DNA of 64,000 bases, taken from contig CAJTUB010000006.1 in NCBI GenBank assembly GCA_910579465.1, forward strand, positions 210,540 through 274,539, given 5' to 3'. Position numbers and translations under genes: made by a program. The DNA is from an uncultured Lachnospiraceae bacterium. GTDB taxonomy: Bacteria; Bacillota; Clostridia; Lachnospirales; Lachnospiraceae. How positions within the stretch are numbered: position 1 is the first letter of the stretch; every line of letters starts with the position of its first letter. This document shows positions 50,060 to 58,254 of this stretch, piece by piece. The notes under the pieces are model-generated. The model searched no databases. It saw only the letters and a list, made by a program, of their open reading frames with translations, and was not told where the DNA came from.

Positions 50060-51690
50060 ACGCCCGGCGTGAGCCTTGGCGGGGTATTCAGGTAATACGG
50101 CAGCTGCTTTTTTACCAGCTCTGCTACTAATACGGTCATGTCATCCTTCGGCTTATATTCGCAGAGCTCGAGTGCCGCCTTCAATACCTCGCCTGCCACG
50201 CACTGCGGCGTCCGGTCCGTCTTTTTCTTCCCGGTCAGGAACAGTACCTCCTCTATATGCTCCCCGAGCACCTCCGATACGCCGTCGCTCATCATAATCA
50301 CATAATCCCCGTCATACAGCTTCTTTTCCTTTGTATCATAATCCGCTTCCCCGAACATTCCTACCGGAAGCGTTTCCGACGCCACGCTTTCAATCCAGTT
50401 TTCACGCTTAATAAAGGTTCCTGCCGCGCCGAGCTTGATAAACTCACAGGTTCCTGCATATGGGTTAATGACGCTGATATCCACGGTCGAATAGCTCTTT
50501 CCCTCCGTCCGGAGCAGCAGGACGGAATTAATCAGCCGCACTGCCGTTTTTTCGTCAAAGCCTGCCGAAAGGAGCTTCTCTAACAGCCCGATAACCGCCT
50601 CGCTGTCACGGCTTGCCTGCTCACCGCTCCCCATTCCGTCCGATAAAAGCAGCACGGTTTCCCCGCTCTCCGGATAAAGAAAGGAAAAGCTGTCCCCGGA
50701 AAGCACCTCCTCGTGCTTTGCAGCTCTTGCCACTCCGGTCAGCACGAGATACCCCGGCTCCTCCTCAAAGGTAAACTCCCCGACCTTTTCTCCGAAAAAG
50801 CGCTCCGATTCCCCGCCGCTTACCAGAGGGCACCCGAACATCATTCCGATACGCTGCGCGGCACGGCGTACCGGGATGCTCTGCCCGTTCCTGCAATACG
50901 CCTGCATCCGTATCCGAAGACCGCGTCCCTTCCGCTTCATCACGGCAATCTGTTCCGCAAAAATCCCGATGCGGCGCAGCTCCGCTGCAAGCTGCTCCTC
51001 CAGCCTTCCGTCCCCCATCGTCGTTTCGTACAATTCCTCCGAATACTCCTTGAGCATATCTGAGACAACACGGAGCTGCGTTACCATGGCAGCACGGCCC
51101 TCCTCGGTACGGCGGCGCGCCATCTGCTCTGCCTGCTCCCTTAACGGCAGCATGGCATATTCCTCCGTAATCCTGGCAGCACGCGGGCAGCCTGCGAACC
51201 GGTATTCCACCTCCGCAAACTTCGGCACCCGTCCCTCCATCGCCTCTTCATACATGGCATATGCCGCCGCACAGCTTTCCTCCAGATGCTCTCCCCAGCA
51301 TTCCCCGCACCGGCTACAATCTGCGCAGACTACTTCCGGCAGGGCTGCCGCAAAGCTCTGGAAGCCTTCTGCCTCCTCCGATGCCGTACCGTCAAAAACA
51401 CCCGAAAGCACCTCGAACGACGCTGCTGCCTCCAGCAGACGCTTTTTCGTATGACTTCTGATATCGGCACGCACCATGTCCTCCCTGCCCGAACGCAGCA
51501 GCGTCCACAGCGCCTGCTCCCCTGCCCAGATAAACAGAAAAACAAAGCCTGCCGTCAACACCGCAAGCCAGATATACTTTATTGTGGAGCTTCTCCACAG
51601 GCAGCCGATCAGTCCGACACAAAATGCGGTTGCACCGCTGACCAGTCCGAGATACCGTAACCATTTTCCTGCTGTTCTTTTTCGCCACAT
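50056..51690 (-). CDS. spoIIE: SpoIIE-like PP2C serine phosphatase, short form
   Basis: A 544-residue protein. The C-terminal 220 residues are a PP2C/SpoIIE phosphatase: TVLLLSDGMGSGEQASRDSE, YVIMMSDGVSEVLG and EYKPKDDMTVLVAE carry the metal-binding aspartates. Only about two membrane helices are seen at the N terminus, against ten in Bacillus SpoIIE (about 827 residues). A cysteine cluster CADCSRCGECWGEHLEESC lies near residue 140. Gene order (divIC before, tilS after) supports the SpoIIE assignment, which dephosphorylates SpoIIAA to start forespore sigma-F. The stop codon lies inside a palindromic repeat. Confidence 0.87.
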   Translation of the reverse strand: MWRKRTAGKWLRYLGLVSGATAFCVGLIGCLWRSSTIKYIWLAVLTAGFVFLFIWAGEQALWTLLRSGREDMVRADIRSHTKKRLLEAAASFEVLSGVFDGTASEEAEGFQSFAAALPEVVCADCSRCGECWGEHLEESCAAAYAMYEEAMEGRVPKFAEVEYRFAGCPRAARITEEYAMLPLREQAEQMARRRTEEGRAAMVTQLRVVSDMLKEYSEELYETTMGDGRLEEQLAAELRRIGIFAEQIAVMKRKGRGLRIRMQAYCRNGQSIPVRRAAQRIGMMFGCPLVSGGESERFFGEKVGEFTFEEEPGYLVLTGVARAAKHEEVLSGDSFSFLYPESGETVLLLSDGMGSGEQASRDSEAVIGLLEKLLSAGFDEKTAVRLINSVLLLRTEGKSYSTVDISVINPYAGTCEFIKLGAAGTFIKRENWIESVASETLPVGMFGEADYDTKEKKLYDGDYVIMMSDGVSEVLGEHIEEVLFLTGKKKTDRTPQCVAGEVLKAALELCEYKPKDDMTVLVAELVKKQLPYYLNTPPRLTPGV

Positions 51691-51865
51691 AATACTTTCC
51701 GCCAGCCTCCTGCTTGTCCTCTTTTTCTAGGATTCTAGCACAAAGTCCGGGCTTCATCTGTCGAAACCGGAACCCTCCCGCAAAACTGTACGACAAAAAA
51801 GGACCCGAAATCCTTACGCGGACCCGAATCCTGACAATCTCGACTTATTTCCTGTTCCAAAGCAC

Positions 51866-52207
51866 TTACTGCTCCGGCTCTCCCTGCCGGAGTATGATTT
51901 CATCCGGCTTCACCAGACCCATCTTCTCCCGTGCCAGCTCTTCAATATACTGCTTTGTCTGCCGGTAGGCATTCTCCTGCTCTAACAGCTTCTGACGTTC
52001 CTCCTCCTGCAAAAGACGCTCCTCGTAAACCGCCTTCTGCCTTGCCAGCTCTTTCTCCTTCCCTGCCGCCTCATTCCTGTTATGCCCGAGCACAACGCAC
52101 AGCACAAGCACTACCAGCAGCAGGAGCCGCAGTCCCGACTTACCGAACAGCACCGTCATGCACGATGATATAAGACCTCTATTTTTGTGTTTCTTCCGCA
52201 AGTGCAT
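51866..52207 (-). CDS. divIC: DivIC/FtsB-type septum formation initiator
   Basis: A 113-residue bitopic protein. A basic cytoplasmic start, one hydrophobic helix (LRLLLLVVLVLCVVLGH), then a coiled coil (AAGKEKELARQKAVYEERLL) and ELAREKMGLVKPDEIILRQ, the FtsB/DivIC signature ending. It helps assemble the division septum with FtsL and DivIB. The first ATG overlaps the yabQ 3' end by 29 bp with GGAAGGAAGG before it; an ATG 16 codons later lacks an RBS. Confidence 0.88.
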   Translation of the reverse strand: MHLRKKHKNRGLISSCMTVLFGKSGLRLLLLVVLVLCVVLGHNRNEAAGKEKELARQKAVYEERLLQEEERQKLLEQENAYRQTKQYIEELAREKMGLVKPDEIILRQGEPEQ

Positions 52208-52613
52208 CCTTCCTTCCGTGCTTTTTCCGTTCCCGGAACCCCTTCTTTATAAGTTTACTCTTTTTTTGCAAAAAATTCAATCCCTTTCGGATAGGAAATG
52301 TCAAAAATAGCAACAATTTTAAGCAATATTTTACAAAAACTCTCCCTAATGTCCAGACATAAATGCAGGCGCCCAGAAAAATACCTCCAAGGGCAAAGAA
52401 ACGGAGCGTTCCCGCATTGTAATAATAAATCAGACGAAACCCCAGGATTCCGAGGATAAACCAGAAAATAAAGTCCTGTACGGAAACCACAAATAATGTC
52501 TGCCGGTGGAATCTCCGCCAGACCCGGATAACGTCATATGCCATTGCTGCCGCCGCGCCAAGCAGAACGGCTGCAAGAAAAAAACGAACCTCTCCCGCAA
52601 TTTCATAATTCAT
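52179..52613 (-). CDS. yabQ: spore cortex biosynthesis protein YabQ
   Basis: A 144-residue membrane protein with about four hydrophobic segments (RFFLAAVLLGAAAAMAYDVI, DFIFWFILGILGFRLIYYYN, FFALGGIFLGACIYVWTLG) and a basic C-terminal tail. Length, topology and position between yabP and divIC match YabQ, which is needed for cortex formation in Bacillus spores. Confidence 0.88.
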   Translation of the reverse strand: MNYEIAGEVRFFLAAVLLGAAAAMAYDVIRVWRRFHRQTLFVVSVQDFIFWFILGILGFRLIYYYNAGTLRFFALGGIFLGACIYVWTLGRVFVKYCLKLLLFLTFPIRKGLNFLQKKSKLIKKGFRERKKHGRKDALAEETQK

Positions 52614-52627
52614 AGGCAGTCTGTCCC

Positions 52628-52912
52628 CTAACCGAACAGGCGCTTCGCAAACGATTCCTCACGCCGTTTCCCTTTTCCGCGTTCGGTATAAACCAGACTG
52701 TCAATCCGCCCTTCCAGATCCATCTCCCCTTTTTCCACCAAAAGCCTTGTCACATTCATTTCATCGCCACGCAGCATAAGAACGCCCTGCGTCGTATCCA
52801 GCACGACCTCTTTTGCGTCAAAGGAAATTACCTCTTTTACTCCGGCCAGGGCAAGCGTCTTCCGCCCCGCAAGGGTCAGTTTATGTGTCCCCACTTCCTG
52901 TTTTTGTTCCAT
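52628..52912 (-). CDS. yabP: sporulation protein YabP
   Basis: A 94-residue YabP/YqfC-family protein: HKLTLAGRKTLALAGVKEVI, VVLDTTQGVLMLRGDEMNVT and LVEKGEMDLEGRIDSLVYTE are the family core. Fourteen bases before yabQ and downstream of rqcP, in the usual order. Expressed in the mother cell in Bacillus; molecular role not well defined. Confidence 0.9.
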   Translation of the reverse strand: MEQKQEVGTHKLTLAGRKTLALAGVKEVISFDAKEVVLDTTQGVLMLRGDEMNVTRLLVEKGEMDLEGRIDSLVYTERGKGKRREESFAKRLFG

Positions 52913-52977
52913 GCAAACGCCTCACAGCACCGTTTCCTTAAAACATATGTCTGCCGGGCGCCGCTTATGACATTACA

Positions 52978-53217
52978 TTACAAATAACGGAACAGTTCTT
53001 TTGCCTCATCCTTCCGCGTTGTTTCCTGGATAGACAGCACCTCTGCGCGCACTTCCTTCCCGCCGAAGCCGATTTCTATCACATCCCCGACCTTTACGTT
53101 CGCAGACGCCTTCGCCGGTTTCCCGTTAATCCGGACACGTCCTGCATCACAGGCCTCGTTGGCAACCGTCCTGCGCTTAATCAGACGGGAAACCTTTAAA
53201 AACTTGTCTAATCTCAT
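52978..53217 (-). CDS. rqcP: S4-domain ribosome quality-control factor RqcP (YabO/Hsp15-like)
   Basis: A 79-residue S4 RNA-binding protein: MRLDKFLKVSRLIKRRTVAN, then EACDAGRVRINGKPAKASAN and VKVGDVIEIGFGGKEVRAEV. RqcP acts with RqcH in adding alanine tails to stalled nascent chains on 50S subunits. The ATG at 53217 follows AAGGAG; an upstream frame extension covers repeat sequence and is rejected. Confidence 0.92.
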   Translation of the reverse strand: MRLDKFLKVSRLIKRRTVANEACDAGRVRINGKPAKASANVKVGDVIEIGFGGKEVRAEVLSIQETTRKDEAKELFRYL

Positions 53218-53280
53218 ACTCTTCTTCTCCTTACCTTCTCTCTTTTCCGTGCAGGTGCGCCCATAGCCAGGCGCCCCCTT

Positions 53281-53385
53281 ATTTTTGCATTTATCCGAAG
53301 GACTTACATTTAGCGGAAGCGGAATCACCTCTTAGTGTTGCTTGGGCGCGAGGACGTTCCCGCTTGTAAGCCAAAGCTGCACAGA
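53281..53385. repeat. dispersed structured repeat, copy B
   Basis: Shares CATTTATCCGAAGGA (53288-53302) and CGGAATCACCTCTTAG (53320-53335), then GGGCGCGAGGACG, with copies A and C. It lies between the hup terminator and rqcP. The preceding TTTTCCGTGCAGG (53243-53255) matches sequence downstream of flagellin. Confidence 0.72.
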
Positions 53386-53386
53386 G

Positions 53387-53416
53387 AAAAGGACCGCACA
53401 AGGCGGTCCTAAAATT
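53387..53416 (-). terminator. hup terminator
   Basis: On the minus strand AGGACCGC pairs with GCGGTCCT around CTTGT and is followed by TTTT, just past the hup stop. Confidence 0.82.
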
Positions 53417-53444
53417 TCATTTGGCAAAATTCAACTACATTGAA

Positions 53445-53720
53445 CTATGCGTTAACCGTATCCTTTAATGCCTTACCAGCCTTAAACTTCGGAGCCTTGG
53501 ATGCCGGAATCTTGATTGCCTTCTTGGTCTGCGGATTTCTTCCGGTTCTCTCCGGTCTCTCCGCTACTTCAAACGTACCAAAGCCTACCAGCTGAACCTT
53601 CTCGCCCTTCTTTAATTCTTCGGTTACTACGCTTACGAAAGCGGCTAACGCCTTCTCGGAATCCTTCTTGGATAATCCTGCGTTCTCTGCCATAGCGGCT
53701 ACTAATTCTGCCTTGTTCAT
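53445..53720 (-). CDS. hup: HU-family DNA-binding protein
   Basis: A 91-residue HU/IHF nucleoid protein. MNKAELVAAMAENAGLSKKD, then KVQLVGFGTFEVAERPERTG (arm start) and RNPQTKKAIKIPASKAPKFK (DNA-clasping arm with RNPxT). The ATG follows GAGGAGGG; the upstream frame extension is leader. It has its own promoter and terminator and sits between spoVT and rqcP. Confidence 0.97.
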   Translation of the reverse strand: MNKAELVAAMAENAGLSKKDSEKALAAFVSVVTEELKKGEKVQLVGFGTFEVAERPERTGRNPQTKKAIKIPASKAPKFKAGKALKDTVNA

Positions 53721-53834
53721 GTAAAATTTCCCTCCTCGAAAAGTATTAGTTCTATCCGCAGGCATCGATTCGCCCCGGACAAACGGTGCCTCATGGTACT
53801 GCATCGCATTCACCGGTTAGCACTCACACTTCTA

Positions 53835-53863
53835 TTTATAAACTCATTTGCCGCATTTGTCAA
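53835..53863 (-). promoter_or_regulatory. promoter of hup
   Basis: Minus-strand -35 TTGACA (complement of 53858-53863), 17-bp spacer, -10 TATAAA (complement of 53835-53840); leader about 105 nt. Confidence 0.8.
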
Positions 53864-54022
53864 GCGTTCTTCACCATTTCCTTGAAATATATTGAAAAAA
53901 TCCGCCTTTGAAGCCATTTTCCCCTGGTTTTGCCCCGTACGCCTCCGCATTTTTTATCCCAAAGAGCGTTTTTTTCTTCATAGAGGCGTACCTTTACACG
54001 CTGACACGGCATAGTGTTTTCC

Positions 54023-54076
54023 AAAAAGCAGACAAACGGCGGGTAATCCCTTCTATCAAAGAGATATCCGCCGTTT
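54023..54076 (-). terminator. spoVT terminator
   Basis: On the minus strand AAACGGCGG pairs with CCGCCGTTT across a 25-nt loop, followed by GTCTGCTTTTT. Confidence 0.7.
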
Positions 54077-54112
54077 AAAATAAAGAATCCGCTCGCGCGT
54101 GTATCTTTTCTC

Positions 54113-54658
54113 CTACTGCTCCATCTGCCTTCCGAGAAATGCAGCAGCTGTTCCTGCAATCTTAAGTTCCATGTTGCTCATCCGTTCCTTCTTATCCTTG
54201 GAAAGAATCATCACGGCTCCTATGACGTCGCCCTCACTGATAATCGGCGCAATCACCTGCTGCTCATACTCGTCTTCCTCTAAGCCGACCGGGATATAGC
54301 CCTTTTCTCCCTTCACCGCAACAATGCTTTCCCGGTCCGTCATTAAGTTTTCCAGCTCACGGCTGATTGGCTTCGCCAGCAAATCCTTCTTTGCGGTTCC
54401 TGCCATTGCAATAAACTGGTCTCTATCGGAAATTACCGCAATATGTCCCGTCGTCTGTGCCATAGACTCCGCGAACTGCTTTGCGAAAATTCCAAGCTCA
54501 CCGATCGGGGAATACTTTTTTAAGATAATTTCGCCCTCACGGTCGGTAAAAATCTCCAACGGGTCTCCCTCCCTGATTCTTAAAGTTCTTCTGATTTCCT
54601 TCGGCACCACTACTCTGCCGAGATCGTCTATCCGCCTTACAATTCCTGTTGCTTTCAT
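54113..54658 (-). CDS. spoVT: stage V sporulation regulator SpoVT
   Basis: A 181-residue regulator. Residues 1-50 are an AbrB-type swapped-hairpin DNA-binding domain (MKATGIVRRIDDLGRVVVPK, EIRRTLRIREGDPLEIFTD). Residues 55-178 are a GAF-like domain. SpoVT tunes sigma-G forespore genes. It heads the conserved sporulation/division block, with a hup gene next. Confidence 0.95.
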   Translation of the reverse strand: MKATGIVRRIDDLGRVVVPKEIRRTLRIREGDPLEIFTDREGEIILKKYSPIGELGIFAKQFAESMAQTTGHIAVISDRDQFIAMAGTAKKDLLAKPISRELENLMTDRESIVAVKGEKGYIPVGLEEDEYEQQVIAPIISEGDVIGAVMILSKDKKERMSNMELKIAGTAAAFLGRQMEQ

Positions 54659-54833
54659 CTAAAGATACCTCCGTTGACTATACAGCTCTTTCACAATTGT
54701 ATCCTACTTTTTTACATGACTATTGTGTGTCAATTGAAGAAAAATATTCAACTTCCGTCTGCTGTTTCCGGTATCCTGATTTTTTCAATTTTTCATTTTT
54801 CTGCCAGCAATTAAGGCAAAAAGCGCGCTGCCA

Positions 54834-56273
54834 TCACTCTTTTGTCTCCGGCTTCTTCCGCGACAGCATCCAGTTTACAAAAATCCCGAGCAGCAGGGCG
54901 CAGGCAACCGAGGTCAGCTCAATCTTGCCAAAGGACACGGAAAGTCCGCCGATTCCGGCAATCAGAATCGTGGATACGACAAAGAGATTCCTGTCCTCGC
55001 CTAAATCCACCTGCTGCAGCATTTTCAGACCGCTGACCGCAATAAAGCCGTACAATGCCATACAGACGCCGCCCATGACACAGGACGGAATGGAATTAAC
55101 AAATGCCACAAACGGACTGAGGAAGGAAATCAGCATCGCTCCGATTGCTGCCGCAATAATCGTAATTACCGAAGCGTTTTTCGTAATCGCCACACAGCCG
55201 ACCGATTCGCCGTAGGTCGTGTTCGGGCAGCCACCGAAGATTGCTCCCGCAATAGAACCGACGCCGTCGCCAAGCAGCGTACGGCTTAAGCCCGGCTCTT
55301 TCAGCAGATCACGCTCAATAATAGAAGAGATATTCTTATGGTCGGCAATATGCTCCGCAAATACGACAAATGCCACCGGGATATATGCTACTGCTATCGT
55401 CCCGATATAGGAACCGGTAATTTCCTTAAAGCCGCCAAGTGCCGTCAAAAACGTAAACTCCGGTACGGAAAAGAAGGTGGACGGCGTAATGGCAAACGCT
55501 CCCTCCGCATTCTTTACCAGCCCGGTCAGCGGCTCAAAGCTCATTACCTTCAGCGCATTCACCCCTGCCGCATTCCCGATGCCGGTAAGCACCGCCGCGG
55601 TCACATAGCCTGCCAGAATACCCATGATAAACGGAATCAGCTTTAATGTCTTTTTTCCATAGACAGAGCAGAGAATCGTCACAAGCAGCGTTACCAGCCC
55701 GCAGAAAATCGTCACAAGAGGAGAAGCGAGCTGTACGCTTTCCGTCGCCGCGTCAAGCACTGTCTCACAGGCAGGGCACAGCACCTCCTTTGCTTCCGTG
55801 CGGAACACCTCTCCCGAGGTCAGGTCGCCGATTGCATTCCCTGCCAAGGAAAGTCCGATAATCGCAACCGTCGGTCCGATAACAACCGCCGGCATCAGCT
55901 TATTAATCCACTCCACGCCGACTACCTTCACGACCGCCGCAATCGCCACATAAACAAGACCCGCAAAAACAGCACCGAGAATCAGGCCGAGATATCCCAC
56001 CTCCATCGACACCCCTCCGGCAAATGCCGCCGCCATGGAGCCGAGAAACGCAAACGAAGAGCCAAGAAACACCGGACTCTTTTTTTTCGTAAACGCAACG
56101 TATACCAGGGTGCCGACACCCGCGCCGAACAATGCTGCCTCCGACTTCATTTCATTCCCGACAATCATCGGAACCACAAGCGTCGCCGCCATAATGGCAA
56201 GAAGCTGCTGGACCGCGAAAACGACAAGCTTTCCAAAGCCCATTCGGTCCTCCACATCATAAATAAGTTTCAT
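54834..56273 (-). CDS. uracil/xanthine permease (NCS2 family)
   Basis: A 479-residue nucleobase transporter with about 14 membrane segments. FAVQQLLAIMAATLVVPMIV opens it, ELTFLTALGGFKEITGSYIG and VVFAEHIADHKNISSIIERD carry the substrate-site glutamate/aspartate region, and GGCPNTTYGESVGCVAITKN is the NCS2 signature. Cluster membership (UraA-like uracil or a purine type) is not settled; the HIADHK motif leans to uracil. An insertion of about 50 residues near residues 150-190 contains a CPAC motif (VLCPACETVLDA), which is unusual. A terminator-type attenuator precedes it. Confidence 0.9.
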   Translation of the reverse strand: MKLIYDVEDRMGFGKLVVFAVQQLLAIMAATLVVPMIVGNEMKSEAALFGAGVGTLVYVAFTKKKSPVFLGSSFAFLGSMAAAFAGGVSMEVGYLGLILGAVFAGLVYVAIAAVVKVVGVEWINKLMPAVVIGPTVAIIGLSLAGNAIGDLTSGEVFRTEAKEVLCPACETVLDAATESVQLASPLVTIFCGLVTLLVTILCSVYGKKTLKLIPFIMGILAGYVTAAVLTGIGNAAGVNALKVMSFEPLTGLVKNAEGAFAITPSTFFSVPEFTFLTALGGFKEITGSYIGTIAVAYIPVAFVVFAEHIADHKNISSIIERDLLKEPGLSRTLLGDGVGSIAGAIFGGCPNTTYGESVGCVAITKNASVITIIAAAIGAMLISFLSPFVAFVNSIPSCVMGGVCMALYGFIAVSGLKMLQQVDLGEDRNLFVVSTILIAGIGGLSVSFGKIELTSVACALLLGIFVNWMLSRKKPETKE

Positions 56274-56327
56274 TTCTCTTCCTCCTGCGCGTATTTTTTC
56301 AAAGCTGTCCCCATCCCTCCGGTTTCC

Positions 56328-56357
56328 AAAAAAAAATCCTGCCGGGACACGACAGGA
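56328..56357 (-). terminator. attenuator hairpin in permease leader
   Basis: On the minus strand TCCTGTCG pairs with CGGCAGGA (one wobble or mismatch) followed by nine Ts. It lies only about 15 nt after the predicted start of transcription and upstream of the permease ATG at 56273, so it must regulate the gene. Confidence 0.7.
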
Positions 56358-56378
56358 CTTTTATCCTTTACCCCATTC

Positions 56379-56408
56379 ATTATAACAGAAGAAAAGGGGG
56401 CTTGGCAA
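56379..56408 (-). promoter_or_regulatory. promoter of the nucleobase permease gene
   Basis: Minus-strand -35 TTGCCA (complement of 56403-56408), 18-bp spacer, -10 TATAAT (complement of 56379-56384), with a GGGG start region. Confidence 0.75.
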
Positions 56409-56457
56409 CCCCCTGATACCTTGAGTTTTCGTATTTTTATGTACGGTTTGGAGACAA

Positions 56458-56786
56458 GGGCTGTTGCACAAAGAGCAGCGGCTCCAGGCATGGCGGCTTC
56501 TTACAAGCGATAGAAAAACACGACTAACCGTAAAAGGGAGAAGTACAGCTTTATTTTTGCATTTGTCCGAAGGACCGCGTCTTTAGCGCAACCGGAATCA
56601 CCTCTTAGAGCTGTTTAGGCGCGAGAACACCACCGAGCGGCTTAAAAGCTCTTAGAGGAAGTCCGGCGGAGCGTTGCGCATGCAAAATAAGGCTGTACTT
56701 CTCCCTTTTAAAGCAAAGAAATGTCTGCCGCTTGCAGGAAGCCGCCACGCCCGGAGCTGCCGCGCATTTCTATTTTGCAACAGCCC
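56458..56786. repeat. 329-bp imperfect palindrome containing repeat copy C
   Basis: Ends GGGCTGTTGCA (56458-56468) and TGCAACAGCCC (56776-56786). Inner arms pair AGCGGCTCC../..GGAGCTGC, GGCGGCTTC/GAAGCCGCC, a perfect GGGAGAAGTACAGC (56536-56549)/GCTGTACTTCTCCC (56692-56705), TTATTTTTGCAT/ATGCAAAATAA and GCGCAA/TTGCGC. The core is repeat copy C with CATTTGTCCGAAGGAC and the stem CCTCTTAGAGCT/AGCTCTTAGAGG. No reading frame is evident. The ends resemble terminal repeats of some insertion sequences, so a MITE is possible. Confidence 0.82.
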
Positions 56787-56899
56787 TGCTCCCTTAAGCT
56801 CCGGTATTTTTTATACGCCCTTGGAACTCCCGGCAGCTCATTATCCCCTGTACCTGCCAAGAGACCAAAAAGGCAGTATCCTTCACTTTTCAAGACTCC

Positions 56900-58237
56900 C
56901 TACCATTCCGGCCTGTCCCATCTCTCATAGGACAGAATCGCCTTCATTGTCCCATCCGCCGCAATCGTACAGTAGTGCTCATGCTCCCGCAGCACGCCGA
57001 TTTCCTGCTCCTCCTCCCCGTTCCGGTACACCAGTGCCAGGTCCCACTCCGTAATAATCCGTACCCCGCGGTTCGGGGAATATTGCAGAGCCTCCCTCAT
57101 GTGGATGTCCGCAGGGCGGAACACGAACTGCTCCCGTACCGGCATCTCCTCCGCATAGACCACGAAGACCTCCTCCCCGGTCTCCTGCTCCCTGCTTTTC
57201 CAGCTCCTTGTATAGCCCACACGGACCTCCCATGCCCTCTGTCCCTTTTCGTTATACGCCTCCTCCTCCGGTTCCGATACCCGGACAGTAAAACGCTCCA
57301 GCTCATCAAACTCACAGTTCTCCAGACATTCGGTCCAGTACTCCTCCGAAAAAGGGGCCTGCGGCTCCCTCCGGTTCGTAAACTCCACCGGGTTCTGCTT
57401 CGTCGTTTTAATTACCTCCCCGGAAAGGGTTTCCCCATAATCACTGTATTCATAGACAAGCGAACCGTCCTCACAGGCTTTGTATGTCATGGAACCAAAG
57501 CCGAAACGCGAATCCAGTAACCAGAGTGTCATATCCGCATCAAAGGTCATGGAACGGATACTACAGTTATCCCCCTGAGAAAAGAATGCCTTCGGCGCAC
57601 CGGAAACCGAAATGGAGCTAATATCATAGATATAAAACCCTACCCTTTCTAATGCCGGGCAGTTTTCGATTTGAAGCGTCTCAATCCCGCCCTCCGTACC
57701 ACCAAAGTGCTGCAGGGACGGGTGGTCCCGGATTACCACCTGCCCGGCATAGGTAAAAGAAATGTTTATGCCGGTTAAATTCGGGAAATATTCAAACCCG
57801 TCCAGACATTCCTCATCAAATATAGTATACCGGTTCTCGTAGTCTCTTCCGTCAATCTCTATCTCAGTCACGGCTTCCCGTTCCCTGCGGGAAAGGAACC
57901 CGTCCGAATCCGTATCATAGTTCCTTGCAATCGTCTCCCGGAACACCGCGCTTGTGAAATGCGCCTCATCAATCGGAATCCTCCCTTCCTCCGGCTCCTC
58001 TGTCGGCGTCGGGTCTGGCTCCCCCGTCGGGAGTGGCGTAAGTGTCCCCGGACCTGCTGTCACGGAAGGAACCCCCGTATGCCCCGGAAGCCCGGTCATG
58101 GTTACGTCCGGGACGGGCGTCCCGGTTCCCGTGGCCCCTGCCGGGGTCGCCTCCTGCTCCCGGCGGCAGGCACAGAGCAGTCCTGCCAACAGGCAGAAGA
58201 ATACCATACAGCCTGCTTTTTCTAATAAGTTCCTCAT
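56900..58237 (-). CDS. lipoprotein with Pro/Thr linker, EF-hand-like motif and LRR-like region
   Basis: A 445-residue secreted lipoprotein. The signal peptide ends in lipobox LLCAC (lipidated cysteine near residue 24). A Pro/Thr/Gly linker covers residues 30-85. NYDTDSDGFLSRREREAV (about residues 108-125) matches a calcium-binding EF-hand/dockerin loop. Residues 130-230 have an LRR-like pattern (FEYFPNLTGINISF, CPALERVGFYIYDISSISVS). The last 200 residues are unrecognised. It starts 17 bp after the subtilase-like gene and is probably its operon partner. Confidence 0.72.
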   Translation of the reverse strand: MRNLLEKAGCMVFFCLLAGLLCACRREQEATPAGATGTGTPVPDVTMTGLPGHTGVPSVTAGPGTLTPLPTGEPDPTPTEEPEEGRIPIDEAHFTSAVFRETIARNYDTDSDGFLSRREREAVTEIEIDGRDYENRYTIFDEECLDGFEYFPNLTGINISFTYAGQVVIRDHPSLQHFGGTEGGIETLQIENCPALERVGFYIYDISSISVSGAPKAFFSQGDNCSIRSMTFDADMTLWLLDSRFGFGSMTYKACEDGSLVYEYSDYGETLSGEVIKTTKQNPVEFTNRREPQAPFSEEYWTECLENCEFDELERFTVRVSEPEEEAYNEKGQRAWEVRVGYTRSWKSREQETGEEVFVVYAEEMPVREQFVFRPADIHMREALQYSPNRGVRIITEWDLALVYRNGEEEQEIGVLREHEHYCTIAADGTMKAILSYERWDRPEW

Positions 58238-58254
58238 CCTGTCCCCTCCTTCTG

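Larger units (their letters stand above)
53721..54112. other. hup promoter region and spoVT terminator
   Basis: 392 bp without a gene. It contains the hup leader and promoter, then sequence with no recognised feature, then the spoVT terminator at 54023-54076. Confidence 0.6.
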
